A DNA stretch of 52,597 nucleotides. It comes from an uncultured Prevotellaceae bacterium (GTDB lineage: Bacteria > Bacteroidota > Bacteroidia > Bacteroidales > Bacteroidaceae). The position numbers were made by a program, and so were the translations under genes. The stretch spans positions 1 to 52,597 of the forward strand of contig ONDJ01000014.1 in NCBI GenBank assembly GCA_900316575.1, read 5' to 3'. This document shows positions 35,501 through 43,245 of the stretch, one piece after another (the stretch's first letter is position 1; the number at the start of each line of letters is the position of its first letter). The notes below the pieces were generated by a model. The model had not been told where the DNA came from and ran no database searches. It saw nothing but the letters and a program-made list of their open reading frames with translations.

Positions 35501-38500
35501 TGCCGACTATCGTCACGACCATCCCTACGACCTCGGTAAGACTGCTTCCAATGGAGCAGGTGGTCACGTGATAGATGTGGTTTCGCGTCGCAGCACCGAT
35601 GGTGGTCTCACCTGGCAAAACGAAGTTGTCGTTGCAGCAGGTGACGGTACGAACACAGCCTCTTATGGCTACGGTGACCCCGCCATTGTGAAAGACGCTA
35701 ACGGCACACTCCACTGCTTCATGGCAGCAGGTGCTAATAGCTACGCCAGTGGTGCAGGAATGCTCAATATGGGTTATTCCAAGAGCACCGACAACGGTGC
35801 CACTTGGACCACAGTGACCGACATTTTTAACAGCATTGAAAAGAATGGACTGAGCATCACTTCCGCTTTTACAACCGCAGGCACTGGTGTGACATTCTCC
35901 AACGGTCGCATGGCCTTTGCTATGCTCGGTAAGGTGAGTGGAACAACGAATATCTATCCGCTTTACTCTGACGACTATGGTGCTACGTGGACCGTTTCGC
36001 CCAACGTGGCTTATGCAGACGGCGACGAGTCGAAGTTCGAAATCATGAACGACAATTCTCTGCTTGTGTCAGTTCGCAAAGGTAGCTACAACGGCACTGC
36101 CAACCGCGCCTACAACCGCACCACGGGCGATGCCACTGGCGCTGGCATTGACTCCTGGGGCACTCAGGCTGACTGGACCGACATGAATGCCAATGGCTGT
36201 AACGCAGACATTATCTATTACAACCGCAGCACCGACGACACCTCACTGCCCGACGTGATGCTCCACACGCTGACAAAGTCATACGGTGCAACTGGTGTTT
36301 ATCGTCGTGACTTGCGTCTATACATGAGTCTTGACCAAGGTGCTACATGGACTGAAGCCTTCTCGTTGCAGCCCGGCTCTGCCGCTTATAGCTCCATGCA
36401 GAAACTGCCTAATGGCGACCTCGCTATCATCTTTGAGGATGGCACTGTTGGCAACCGCGACCAACAAGATTGCTATGCTATCAACTACGTAGTTATCAGT
36501 AAGGAACTTCTCGTCAGCAAATTCATTGAAGTAGCAGAAGGAAGTGAAGATATCAAAGTCGTGTACGGCTATACTGGAGAAGAATCCTACGGATCGTGGT
36601 CGGACTTGACATGGACCTCCAACGCTACAAGTGGATTGGTTGGTGTGACGATGACACTCTCTGACGGCAGTCACAATAAATTCTCTAACTGGATGTCGCA
36701 TTATAACTTGGCTTATCATCCTGCTACGGCAAGCACCGATGCTACGATTACGCTAACCGTACCCGCGCCCTATTTGATTAGCGGCTATTCGTTCAAGGCC
36801 AGCAAGTCTTCAGCGTCAGATTATACAGTGACAGTAACACCAGCTGGAGGTAGCGCTACCACAGTGGCCTATGCTAATAGTGCAAGTGCTTACACGAATA
36901 TAGCCGTTGCTGACGTGAACGCTTCAAGCACCACTTTCACAGTAAATTCTACCGATGTAAACAATTGGTTGAACTTTGCTGACTTTACCATCACGGTTGT
37001 TTTGCCTGATCGCACGGTGAACTTCCAAAACACGGCCACGAGTGCAGTGACGGCTACAGCCATAGTGTCAGCAGGCACCTCAACAGCCGACTGTATTGCA
37101 GCCACACCGCGCGGCAACCTCTCGCCATTAGTGACCTACGGCGATGTGACTTATGACTTCTCTACGAATACTTATACCGTGCCATACACCGTTCAGACTA
37201 CCGACGTAACCGCTTCGCCCGCATGGTACTATGCTCGCTTGCGTGGCACGAAGTTTATGTCGTACGATCCCATGGCTGAAGTGCTCAGCGGTTATGGACA
37301 CCCCGTAACTAACCAAATGACCACCTTCGGCAACGAATACCTCTGGGCTTTCGAAGGCGACCCCTATGTAGGTGTAAAAATTTATAATAATGCAGCAGGA
37401 ACAAATCGCTCACTCTCTTCTGCAACAAAGGATAATAATGAATATTTACACTTTGTAGAGAACGGCACAACGACGTTCCTTCCCTCAGCCTATAACGGTG
37501 GACTGGTGTTCAAACTGAACGATGAGAACACAGGCTATCTCAACGATGTAAACGGTGGTATCGGTCGTTGGAATTCCTCATGGGGAGCTACGGATGATGG
37601 AAGCACGATGACGTTGACCGCTCTGACTGATGCAGAAGAGCTGGCTTCATACATTCCCGATGCTTTGACCAACTATGTGGCGCAATTCTTCACTGGCAAC
37701 GTGTTCGGTGCTGTAGGAGATTTTTCTTCGCAGACGGATTATAATGACATAAACCTTTTGCGCCAACAAATGATCACATTGGGTAGCTCTGTAACCGTTT
37801 CTTATTACAAGATGTTGATGGCCGCTCTTCATGGTGCTCTAACTCCGCTCACAACGGGCAACTATCGCCTTCTGAATGTCAACACAAGCAAGTATCTTGG
37901 CTTCAACGAAGCGTTCCACGTGCGTGGCTATACAGCCGCTAATGGTACCAATACCAACGAAGGCTATTCTGAAACTGGTCAGACTCTCTCTACGATTTGG
38001 CACATCGATGTTGATAACGAGGGTACCTCATCCGCTCCAGTAATTACCAATTCGGGTTACTATCTTGATGCCGTAACTTCGCTTGATGGAACATCTGCTT
38101 GTAACCTTGTACTCTCCGCTTATCCAGTAAGCTATGGTCTTGGTGTAAATGGTGAAGGAGCCGTTTATAGTAGTGGTGATGATGTCTCTGCTTCAGGTTG
38201 GAGCAGTCTATATACTGATGCCGCTCGTTGGAAACTTGTTCCTGCTTCTCAAGCAGATATCACTATTACGGGCAACGCCCTCAGCGGCAAGAGCTATGCT
38301 ACACTCTATGTGCCCTTTGATTGTACAATAGCTACTGAGAACACCATAGCCTATAAGCTCGTGGCAGAAAACGTTGACGATGCCAATTCGCGTGCATACC
38401 TCACACAGCTTGCAACCTACGGGGAGGTTATACCCGCTGGTACGGGCGTTGTGCTTATCAATACCGATGCTGCCACCGAGCTTACGTTTACACCGTGTAA

Positions 38501-38882
38501 TGACAACACAGCTACAGCACCGACCGATAATGTAATATTAGGTACATACAGAAAAGTGCTCTTCGACAGCGATGCCGAACGTACGCGTGACAATACATAC
38601 ATCTTTGGTCGCGGTGGTACCAGTGGCTTGGCAGGTTTCTATCAGCCCTCAGGTTCTGTGACGAAACTCAATGCAAACCGCTGCTACATCATTCCTGCTG
38701 CAGGTGGTAGCACCGTGGGCTTTGCACTCTTCTTCGACGACAGTCCTGTGACGGGTATCGGTGCCGCCGGACTGGTGCCTAACGGTGTACAAATGCCCAT
38801 CTACGACCTCCAAGGTCGTCGCGTGGCTCAGCCGCAGAAGGGTGGAGTATATATTGTGAATGGCAAGAAAGTAATGCTTTGA
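32520..38882 (+). CDS. Giant multidomain secreted sialidase (exo-alpha-sialidase)
   Basis: The 2120-aa product begins with a signal peptide (MKRLTKLLTLAWAFLFIATMGAYA). Ricin/CBM-like modules follow (GKAYVLKTGADRYITDNG, TGWYRLKWVDIN, SGWYVLQIKSKTNSASYANR). A BNR-associated N-terminal domain lies at about 810-960 and the six-blade sialidase at about 965-1340. The latter shows YRIPTMITTNDGG (Arg of the triad), ALADYRHD and four Asp boxes: STDGGLTW (near 1025), STDNGATW (1088), SDDYGATW (1150), SLDQGATW (1270). More modules follow (SPAWYYARLRGTKFMSYD, TGNYRLLNVNTSKYLGFNE). The end MPIYDLQGRRVAQPQKGGVY is a type IX-like C-terminal signal. Usual sialidases are 400-700 aa. It would release sialic acid from host glycans; no nan catabolic genes are nearby. 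Confidence 0.93.
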   Translation: MKRLTKLLTLAWAFLFIATMGAYAQNAAIVGSQVTAESDIVSGKAYVLKTGADRYITDNGTDYDVPNTANSATEASVYYLISNGNGTWKIKNYYTQQYWGVPVYNTLLTSVAESSAGAWSLNFSGGIAYPSAPDASSTARGIDRSGGKVHSWSTGTNDNHKVYIYEFLGVEVLTAPVNITTGWYRLKWVDINSDTNTDYADADVSGKYVRNYAQDATVDGTPYPLYLDDAPTSLSDLAATFVHFDKNGNDSGRGVDGYLRSANGHYVTNTGAASLTASSENYIIYRSSSTPNYSTTTSAYTGTRYSLVPRGKDDTPYIGQTATGKFPVAEYYRVDPSLLGMQPWTVVLNRSSETVASDNSQVTYSGSDAYGLTNVYNGGTFFLAAGVTPTSSEFSAPNYGSISPTISVDATNYVINVTYITKDVLLTINNTNTDRGALMYYPTGSEKYIWSSGKSGTFNETDANCQWILYPTGTSGQYYLYNVGAQKFAMPSGVGQSSDNAWYLSENAVAVKLELNTDNTFKIKLAVDPVSGTNAAYMAVSNSYTGPIINYNDEGGNFTITKVGTVSSTIEAQRDAAVAKLVNQQTALTSYPQASGWYVLQIKSKTNSASYANRYLYQASSLYNNLYPLSFTGNIPTEPAITDPTFFTYIDHTSWDVNTWQLPDGRYLVDNGSNKFPTLSTTAGNVIAGYSNGNYFKTSNNYYADPYNNSNNYFIGETTFMRTAYNVYPINLTAAGLTAWKVTINNGGSSTVLTCTHSDVVGNTSVYTGGWFFLPTGTTPTSSDFTLDGMSFCTVDATNKTITAEYDSSICLLADDVAVIQGNQTTGIGNTMQALLRVKVTPFAAMTPTSVSVNLINYDQLDNVAVYVTTDDELHAASASPVQIGQAAVNGASMTITTSSATALTAGTTYYLWITGDVKSTATEWGTIDAAITNIAYTSTNGDNALDVTSIGNPDGVMRIYKQQTFLWTPSKAAGKYYRIPTMITTNDGGIVALADYRHDHPYDLGKTASNGAGGHVIDVVSRRSTDGGLTWQNEVVVAAGDGTNTASYGYGDPAIVKDANGTLHCFMAAGANSYASGAGMLNMGYSKSTDNGATWTTVTDIFNSIEKNGLSITSAFTTAGTGVTFSNGRMAFAMLGKVSGTTNIYPLYSDDYGATWTVSPNVAYADGDESKFEIMNDNSLLVSVRKGSYNGTANRAYNRTTGDATGAGIDSWGTQADWTDMNANGCNADIIYYNRSTDDTSLPDVMLHTLTKSYGATGVYRRDLRLYMSLDQGATWTEAFSLQPGSAAYSSMQKLPNGDLAIIFEDGTVGNRDQQDCYAINYVVISKELLVSKFIEVAEGSEDIKVVYGYTGEESYGSWSDLTWTSNATSGLVGVTMTLSDGSHNKFSNWMSHYNLAYHPATASTDATITLTVPAPYLISGYSFKASKSSASDYTVTVTPAGGSATTVAYANSASAYTNIAVADVNASSTTFTVNSTDVNNWLNFADFTITVVLPDRTVNFQNTATSAVTATAIVSAGTSTADCIAATPRGNLSPLVTYGDVTYDFSTNTYTVPYTVQTTDVTASPAWYYARLRGTKFMSYDPMAEVLSGYGHPVTNQMTTFGNEYLWAFEGDPYVGVKIYNNAAGTNRSLSSATKDNNEYLHFVENGTTTFLPSAYNGGLVFKLNDENTGYLNDVNGGIGRWNSSWGATDDGSTMTLTALTDAEELASYIPDALTNYVAQFFTGNVFGAVGDFSSQTDYNDINLLRQQMITLGSSVTVSYYKMLMAALHGALTPLTTGNYRLLNVNTSKYLGFNEAFHVRGYTAANGTNTNEGYSETGQTLSTIWHIDVDNEGTSSAPVITNSGYYLDAVTSLDGTSACNLVLSAYPVSYGLGVNGEGAVYSSGDDVSASGWSSLYTDAARWKLVPASQADITITGNALSGKSYATLYVPFDCTIATENTIAYKLVAENVDDANSRAYLTQLATYGEVIPAGTGVVLINTDAATELTFTPCNDNTATAPTDNVILGTYRKVLFDSDAERTRDNTYIFGRGGTSGLAGFYQPSGSVTKLNANRCYIIPAAGGSTVGFALFFDDSPVTGIGAAGLVPNGVQMPIYDLQGRRVAQPQKGGVYIVNGKKVML

Positions 38883-38903
38883 ATGTTTAACCCCCATAGC
38901 ACA

Positions 38904-38960
38904 CAAGGACGCAGAAGCTTGAATAGCATAGGACATTGATAACGCCTTTGTGCGTCCTTG
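38904..38960 (+). other. Hairpin after the sialidase gene
   Basis: A perfect 10-bp stem (caaggacgca 38904-38913, complement 38951-38960) encloses a 37-nt loop. It sits between the sialidase stop and the small peptide gene. There is no T-tract, so it may be a processing or attenuation structure rather than a terminator. Confidence 0.5.
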
Positions 38961-38985
38961 AGTGTTCCTTATAAATTTCAGAACG

Positions 38986-39153
38986 ATGAAAAAGTATATA
39001 AAACCAACTTGCCGCACTTTGCAGTTCCTTTCAGAACCGCTCTTTGAAAACACCATCGGTAACGGCGGCGAAACCACTGACAACGAAGGTGGATGGACGC
39101 GCCGCTTCGATTGGGAAGAACCCAATTCCGAAGGATCTGGATATTTCTATTAG
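38986..39153 (+). CDS. 55-aa peptide, Bacteroidales small-protein type
   Basis: The ATG at 38986 gives MKKYIKPTCRTLQFLSEPLF, then a Gly/Asn/Glu/Trp-rich tail (NGGETTDNEGG, RRFDWEEP) ending SGYFY. The pattern (basic MKKxxxP start, short hydrophobic middle, acidic aromatic tail) recalls small uncharacterised peptides common in Prevotella and Bacteroides genomes. There is no signal peptide or known motif. It follows the sialidase after 103 bp and is followed 41 bp later by a strong terminator, supporting a real transcript. Function unknown. Confidence 0.6.
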   Translation: MKKYIKPTCRTLQFLSEPLFENTIGNGGETTDNEGGWTRRFDWEEPNSEGSGYFY

Positions 39154-39173
39154 AGCCATTTGATGGTTTTTAG

Positions 39174-39200
39174 GGGACGGGTATTATGCCCGCGCTCCCC
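39174..39200 (-). repeat. GC-rich REP-like element 1
   Basis: On the minus strand it reads GGGGAGCGCGGGCATAATAC followed by CCGTCCCC, matching elements 2 and 3 in its GGGAGYGCRGGC head. Its head also supplies the left stem of the terminator. Confidence 0.6.
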
Positions 39201-39230
39201 TCGTCTCTTTATAGGGCGAGGGGAGTTTTT
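39195..39230 (+). terminator. Intrinsic terminator after the small peptide gene
   Basis: Perfect 9-bp stem ctcccctcg (39195-39203) with cgaggggag (39217-39225), 13-nt loop, then TTTTT. Confidence 0.9.
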
Positions 39231-39263
39231 GTTTATGTAGCATTGCTCTTTGTCGCCAATGCT

Positions 39264-39287
39264 GGGAGCGCGGGCGTCCCCGCCCGC
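39264..39287 (+). repeat. GC-rich REP-like element 2
   Basis: Reads GGGAGCGCGGGCGTCCCCGC and then CCGC; the inner part GCGGGCG/CGCCCGC is an inverted repeat. Same family as 39174-39200 and 39588-39609. Confidence 0.65.
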
Positions 39288-39587
39288 ATATAGATTACTT
39301 ACGCTTTGTTTGCGCATCGGTTGGGAGCGAAAAATATCAGAAAGGAGCTGCGTCGTTGTTCAATCAGAGGCTTTCGCTTTAAGCACGCCACGTCTTTGCG
39401 TTTAACAAGCTATGTTTTGCGTGCGCACCGTACGGTGTTCACGTAATTTTCGTACGATGTTCACACAAAGTAGTCCTATCGTGTGTCCACAAAGCTGGGA
39501 TGTGCGCGTGCGACCAGCCATAAAGAGCCGTGTCGCTGTTTGCATTCGTGCGTGCTATTACATGAAGCTTTTTATAAACGCTTGTTT

Positions 39588-39609
39588 GCAGGCGGGACGC
39601 CTGCACTCC
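39588..39609 (-). repeat. GC-rich REP-like element 3
   Basis: On the minus strand reads GGAGTGCAGGCGTCCCGCCT and then GC, with inverted GCAGGCG/CGCCTGC. Compensating changes relative to element 2 (C/G to T/A pairs) keep the stem. Confidence 0.65.
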
Positions 39610-39708
39610 TTGGCCTATTGCGCACTTTACTTTGCGTTCAAGACAGTAAAACAAGCGTGAAAATGCAAAAAGAATAACGACCTACGGTAGCTTTCTTTAC
39701 AAATGTGT

Positions 39709-39716
39709 TACTTTTG
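39709..39716 (+). promoter_or_regulatory. -7 promoter box for the PCMD operon
   Basis: TACTTTTG matches TAnnTTTG, 29 bp upstream of the ATG at 39746. Confidence 0.6.
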
Positions 39717-39745
39717 CTTATTGAAATGGTAACGAACGCTTACTT

Positions 39746-40894
39746 ATGAACAAATATCTTCTTTCACTTCTCTCTGCTATAGTCGCTCTGTTGTTGACGA
39801 GCTGTATTCGCGATGAAGCTCAAAACACGGAGTGCGACATTACGGGTGTTTCGTCAGAATGGCTGTCTTCACTGCCCGAAGGCTTCTTGTTGGGCTCGCC
39901 TGTGGTGCGCAATCGCTCCGTAACATTCATGGTGAGTCAAGAGGCTGACTTGACAGCCCTCGCTCCGCAGTTTGAACTCACACCAGGGGCTACGCTTTGG
40001 TATTTGGAGGAAGACGGCACGTCTACGGCGTATAATCCCTCACGTTTGATAGACTTCACCCTTTCGCAAACCTATCGCGTGGTAAGCGAGGATGGTGCTT
40101 GGTCGAAGGACTATGAAGTCAGTTTTGAGTTGCCGCGTCCGCTTGACTTTTGCGACTTTGAAGACTTCGGCTATAACGATGCTAACCAGTATCAGCGATT
40201 GTTCTGGAAACAAACCGACGGAAGTCTTGGCACCAACCTGTGGGACAGTGGCAATGCTGGTTTCGCATTTACAGGGCAGGGGAGCACCCCTATGGATTTC
40301 CCAACGACCTTTGTTGAGGATGAAGGGAGCATGGACGGTCGCTACGCTCGCTTGCGCACGCTTTCAACGGGTACTTTTGGTACATTCGTAGGAATGCCTA
40401 TTGCGGCAGGCAATTTGTTTGTTGGCGAGTTTCAAGTGAAAAATGCTGTGGCTGATCCGCTCCACGCCACGCGTTTTGGCTTGCAAATCGTGAAAGATGA
40501 GCCCCTATCCATAGAGGGCGATTATCGCTACAAGCGTGGTGCCACGATGACAGGCGGTGAGGCGGGCGAGATTGACGGCTGCGATATCTATGCCGTGCTC
40601 TTTGAGGTAACGCCTGGTGCTGTTGAGCCGCTCTTTGGCGACAATGTAAAAAACAATGAGCGCATCGTAGCGATGGCACAGTTGCCCGATGGCGGCGAGC
40701 GTGCCGAGTGGACGCATTTTGAACTTCCCTTTGTGTATAAAGATGGTAAGGCTTTCGATGAAGAAATGCGTCGTACTGGGCATTATGCTTTGACTATTGT
40801 TATGACCAGCAGTCAGGGCGGAGCTTTCTTCCGTGGTGCGGTGGGGAGTGAACTCTGTGTAGATAACCTCAAAATCAACTGGAAGAACGAATGA
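39746..40894 (+). CDS. PCMD-domain surface lipoprotein
   Basis: The 382-aa product starts MNKYLLSLLSAIVALLLTSC (SPII lipobox LTSC). A small Ig-like domain (about residues 35-128; LPEGFLLGSPVVRNRSVTFMV..., YRVVSEDGAWSKDYEVSFELP) precedes a putative carbohydrate-metabolism (PCMD, PF13201-type) domain of about 250 residues (FEDFGYNDANQYQRLFWKQT..., GDNVKNNERIVAMAQLPDGG, ELCVDNLKINW). PCMD proteins are probably glycan-binding, but no reaction is known. Its stop codon overlaps the next gene by 4 bp (ATGA), implying coupled translation. Confidence 0.85.
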   Translation: MNKYLLSLLSAIVALLLTSCIRDEAQNTECDITGVSSEWLSSLPEGFLLGSPVVRNRSVTFMVSQEADLTALAPQFELTPGATLWYLEEDGTSTAYNPSRLIDFTLSQTYRVVSEDGAWSKDYEVSFELPRPLDFCDFEDFGYNDANQYQRLFWKQTDGSLGTNLWDSGNAGFAFTGQGSTPMDFPTTFVEDEGSMDGRYARLRTLSTGTFGTFVGMPIAAGNLFVGEFQVKNAVADPLHATRFGLQIVKDEPLSIEGDYRYKRGATMTGGEAGEIDGCDIYAVLFEVTPGAVEPLFGDNVKNNERIVAMAQLPDGGERAEWTHFELPFVYKDGKAFDEEMRRTGHYALTIVMTSSQGGAFFRGAVGSELCVDNLKINWKNE

Positions 40895-41724
40895 AACAGA
40901 TACAATATATATATGCCCGACTGCTCGTCGTGATATGTTCTCTGCTGTGGCTCTTCCCAGTAGAGACCAACGCTCAACCAATAGGTTTCGATAACGACAG
41001 TTTGGTGGTTCAGCCGATGCGTTGCCTCCAACGTCCTCGCAACGTCCTTGATGGTTGGTTGCTAACGGCAGGGGCAGGATTTCAAATCGGTGGAACAGCC
41101 CCGCTACCCATGCCGCGCTCCATACGCAAGATTGAGGGCTTCAATCCGTTGCTCTGCCTCTCGCTTGAGGTGCAAGCACGTAAGTTTTTTGATGATGACG
41201 CTCGATGGTCGGCGAGTATAGGATTGCGCTTTGAGCAGAAAGGCATGAAGACCGATGCCAGCGTGAAAGGCTACCACATGGAGATGACTGCCGATGACGG
41301 TGGCTACATGGAAGGCGACTGGACGGGTAGGGTAAAGACCCACGTGCGTAATTCTTACTTGACGATGCCTTTGCTCGTTCATTATAGGCTTAGTACGCGC
41401 TGGAGTGTTCATGCAGGACCTTACGTCAGTCTGTTGCTTGACGGTAATTTTGACGGCGAAGCCTACGACGGTTATCTGCGTCACCACGATCCCACGGGCG
41501 AGAAAGCCTATGTCACTCATGCTACTTACGACTTCGAAAAAGACCTCCGCCGATGGGCATGGGGCGTGCAGGCGGGTGCTTCATGTATTCTGTTGCCTCG
41601 GCTTGAAGCTACCGCTCAGCTCACGTGGGGCATGAATGGCATCTTTCCTAAAAACTATAGTAGCGTGACCTTTCCGCTCTATCCCATTTACGCACGCATC
41701 GGGCTGAACTATATGTTTTGGTAA
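40891..41724 (+). CDS. Outer-membrane beta-barrel protein (PorT-like family)
   Basis: The 277-aa product has a signal peptide (MKQIQYIYARLLVVICSLLWLFPVETNAQ) and amphipathic strands typical of Bacteroidetes OMP_b-brl_2 proteins (WSASIGLRFEQKGMKTD, HVRNSYLTMPLLVHYRLSTRWSVHAGPYVSLLL, ending YARIGLNYMFW with an aromatic C-terminus). Small barrels of this type are common and mostly uncharacterised. It starts inside the last codons of the PCMD gene (ATGA overlap), so the two are made together and may form a lipoprotein/barrel pair. Confidence 0.85.
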   Translation: MKQIQYIYARLLVVICSLLWLFPVETNAQPIGFDNDSLVVQPMRCLQRPRNVLDGWLLTAGAGFQIGGTAPLPMPRSIRKIEGFNPLLCLSLEVQARKFFDDDARWSASIGLRFEQKGMKTDASVKGYHMEMTADDGGYMEGDWTGRVKTHVRNSYLTMPLLVHYRLSTRWSVHAGPYVSLLLDGNFDGEAYDGYLRHHDPTGEKAYVTHATYDFEKDLRRWAWGVQAGASCILLPRLEATAQLTWGMNGIFPKNYSSVTFPLYPIYARIGLNYMFW

Positions 41725-41780
41725 GAATGCACAACTTGTGACACTCTTATATAAAGAATAAAACCTCAAATACACTTCCT

Positions 41781-43223
41781 ATGAAGAAAACATTACTCCT
41801 TATCTTCGCCCTGTTCATGGGCACAAACATGGCTTTCGCGCAGAAATCTGTAGCAGAAAAGGCGGCTGGTACCTATAGCGGACTGCTCTACATTGGCATG
41901 GGTTCGCCCGTGACAGACGAAACCGAGAGCAGCGAAGCCAATATCCGCCTTGAAAAGGAGACCGATACTACCGTCAAGTTTGTGCTTCCCAACTTCAAAT
42001 ATGGCTCAATGAGCCTTGGCGACATTGTGCTGACAAATATCCCCGTTTATGAGAAAGCAGACGGCACTATAGCCTTTGGCGAAAATAATCCGCAAACGCT
42101 TTCGTTGGTGGGTGGTATGGTTTCTGCCAATGTAAACATAGACCATTCGAATAGTACCATCAATGGTGCTTATGCCTCCGTTGATGTGTATGTTACCACG
42201 CGCATCTTATTCAGCGATGTAAGCATCTACGTGCGCTTCCAAGGCAACAACGGCGACTACGAACCTGAGGGCATTGCCCACGAAATGGTTGGTACACGCA
42301 CAGGTACGGCCTATTCTCAATACGATGGCACCGTGACAAGCACATCGCCCACCTCAAGTGCTTCAGCCGTAATCACAGCTACCAACGCTCAGACCATTGG
42401 CCTTACGTTGACTGGCGTTGAAGCTCAAGGCGTAGAGATCGGCGACATTGTGTTTGGTGCAGTAACTGTGACCGACAAAGGCGATGGCACAGCCACGATC
42501 GGCGATGCTACAGCCACGGGTAGCATTATGGGAGCCATGGACTACACCATGACGCTCAACGGCGCAAAGAGCTATTGGAGCACAGACAGCATGGCGTTAG
42601 ACATTACGGCAGATATTGCAGGAATGGCTTTCCACATTATATTCACTACGGGTGTGCTACCCGCTGAAGAAGAAGGCCCCGTTGTTACTACTGGCCCTGC
42701 TGCCGAGTTGGCTGGAACTTATACCGCAGCTATCTATGTGGCTATGGGAGAGCCAGTGTCAGCAGAAACGCCTAAGTTCATAGATGCTCCTATCGTCATT
42801 GAAGCTCAAAGCGAAACCACCGTGCGTTTTACGCTGAAAGACTTTAGCTTGGACGGCGTGAACTCACTGGGCGACATTGTCCTCAACAATATTCCCGTTG
42901 AGAAACAAGCCGACGGCACGTTTAAGTTTGGCACGAACGCTCCTCAAGCTGTATCCCTTGCAGGCGGTGCTATTCAGGCCAACGTGAATATTGACGAAAC
43001 CACCAGCTATGTCGATGGCGAAGACCTCTACATCGACGTACCCGTTGAGGCTGTTGGTCAATACATTTATGTTCACATCGGCCTGCCCGTGACGACAGGT
43101 ATAGCTCAGGTGACAACCCTTGCGCCCAATGCAACTGTGTACGACCTGCAAGGGCGTCGCGTAAACAGTCCGCGCACATCGGGCGTTTATGTTATCGGTG
43201 GCAAGCGCGTCTATTTGAAGTAA
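41781..43223 (+). CDS. Calycin-like repeat protein with type IX-like C-terminal tag
   Basis: The 480-aa product has a signal peptide (MKKTLLLIFALFMGTNMAFA) and three calycin-like repeats at about residues 29-155, 168-290 and 305-435. Repeats 1 and 3 are close: both have SLGDIVL.NIPV..ADGT..FG.N.PQ..SL.GG...ANVNID. Repeat 2 is diverged (GVEIGDIVFGAVTVTDKGDGTATIGD). The end TVYDLQGRRVNSPRTSGVYV matches the tag on the sialidase and sulfatase. Calycin folds bind lipids or small ligands; ligand unknown. It follows the barrel gene by 56 bp and nadA follows after 22 bp. Confidence 0.85.
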   Translation: MKKTLLLIFALFMGTNMAFAQKSVAEKAAGTYSGLLYIGMGSPVTDETESSEANIRLEKETDTTVKFVLPNFKYGSMSLGDIVLTNIPVYEKADGTIAFGENNPQTLSLVGGMVSANVNIDHSNSTINGAYASVDVYVTTRILFSDVSIYVRFQGNNGDYEPEGIAHEMVGTRTGTAYSQYDGTVTSTSPTSSASAVITATNAQTIGLTLTGVEAQGVEIGDIVFGAVTVTDKGDGTATIGDATATGSIMGAMDYTMTLNGAKSYWSTDSMALDITADIAGMAFHIIFTTGVLPAEEEGPVVTTGPAAELAGTYTAAIYVAMGEPVSAETPKFIDAPIVIEAQSETTVRFTLKDFSLDGVNSLGDIVLNNIPVEKQADGTFKFGTNAPQAVSLAGGAIQANVNIDETTSYVDGEDLYIDVPVEAVGQYIYVHIGLPVTTGIAQVTTLAPNATVYDLQGRRVNSPRTSGVYVIGGKRVYLK

Positions 43224-43245
43224 AGAGTTCCCACACACTTGTTTT

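Larger units (their letters stand above)
39154..39745. other. 592-bp repeat-rich gap
   Basis: Holds a terminator (39195-39230), three GC-rich palindromic elements (39174-39200, 39264-39287, 39588-39609), and a pair of similar segments with core CGTACGGTGTTCAC / CGTACGATGTTCAC near 39429 and 39451. A promoter for the PCMD gene closes it. No convincing gene. Confidence 0.7.
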
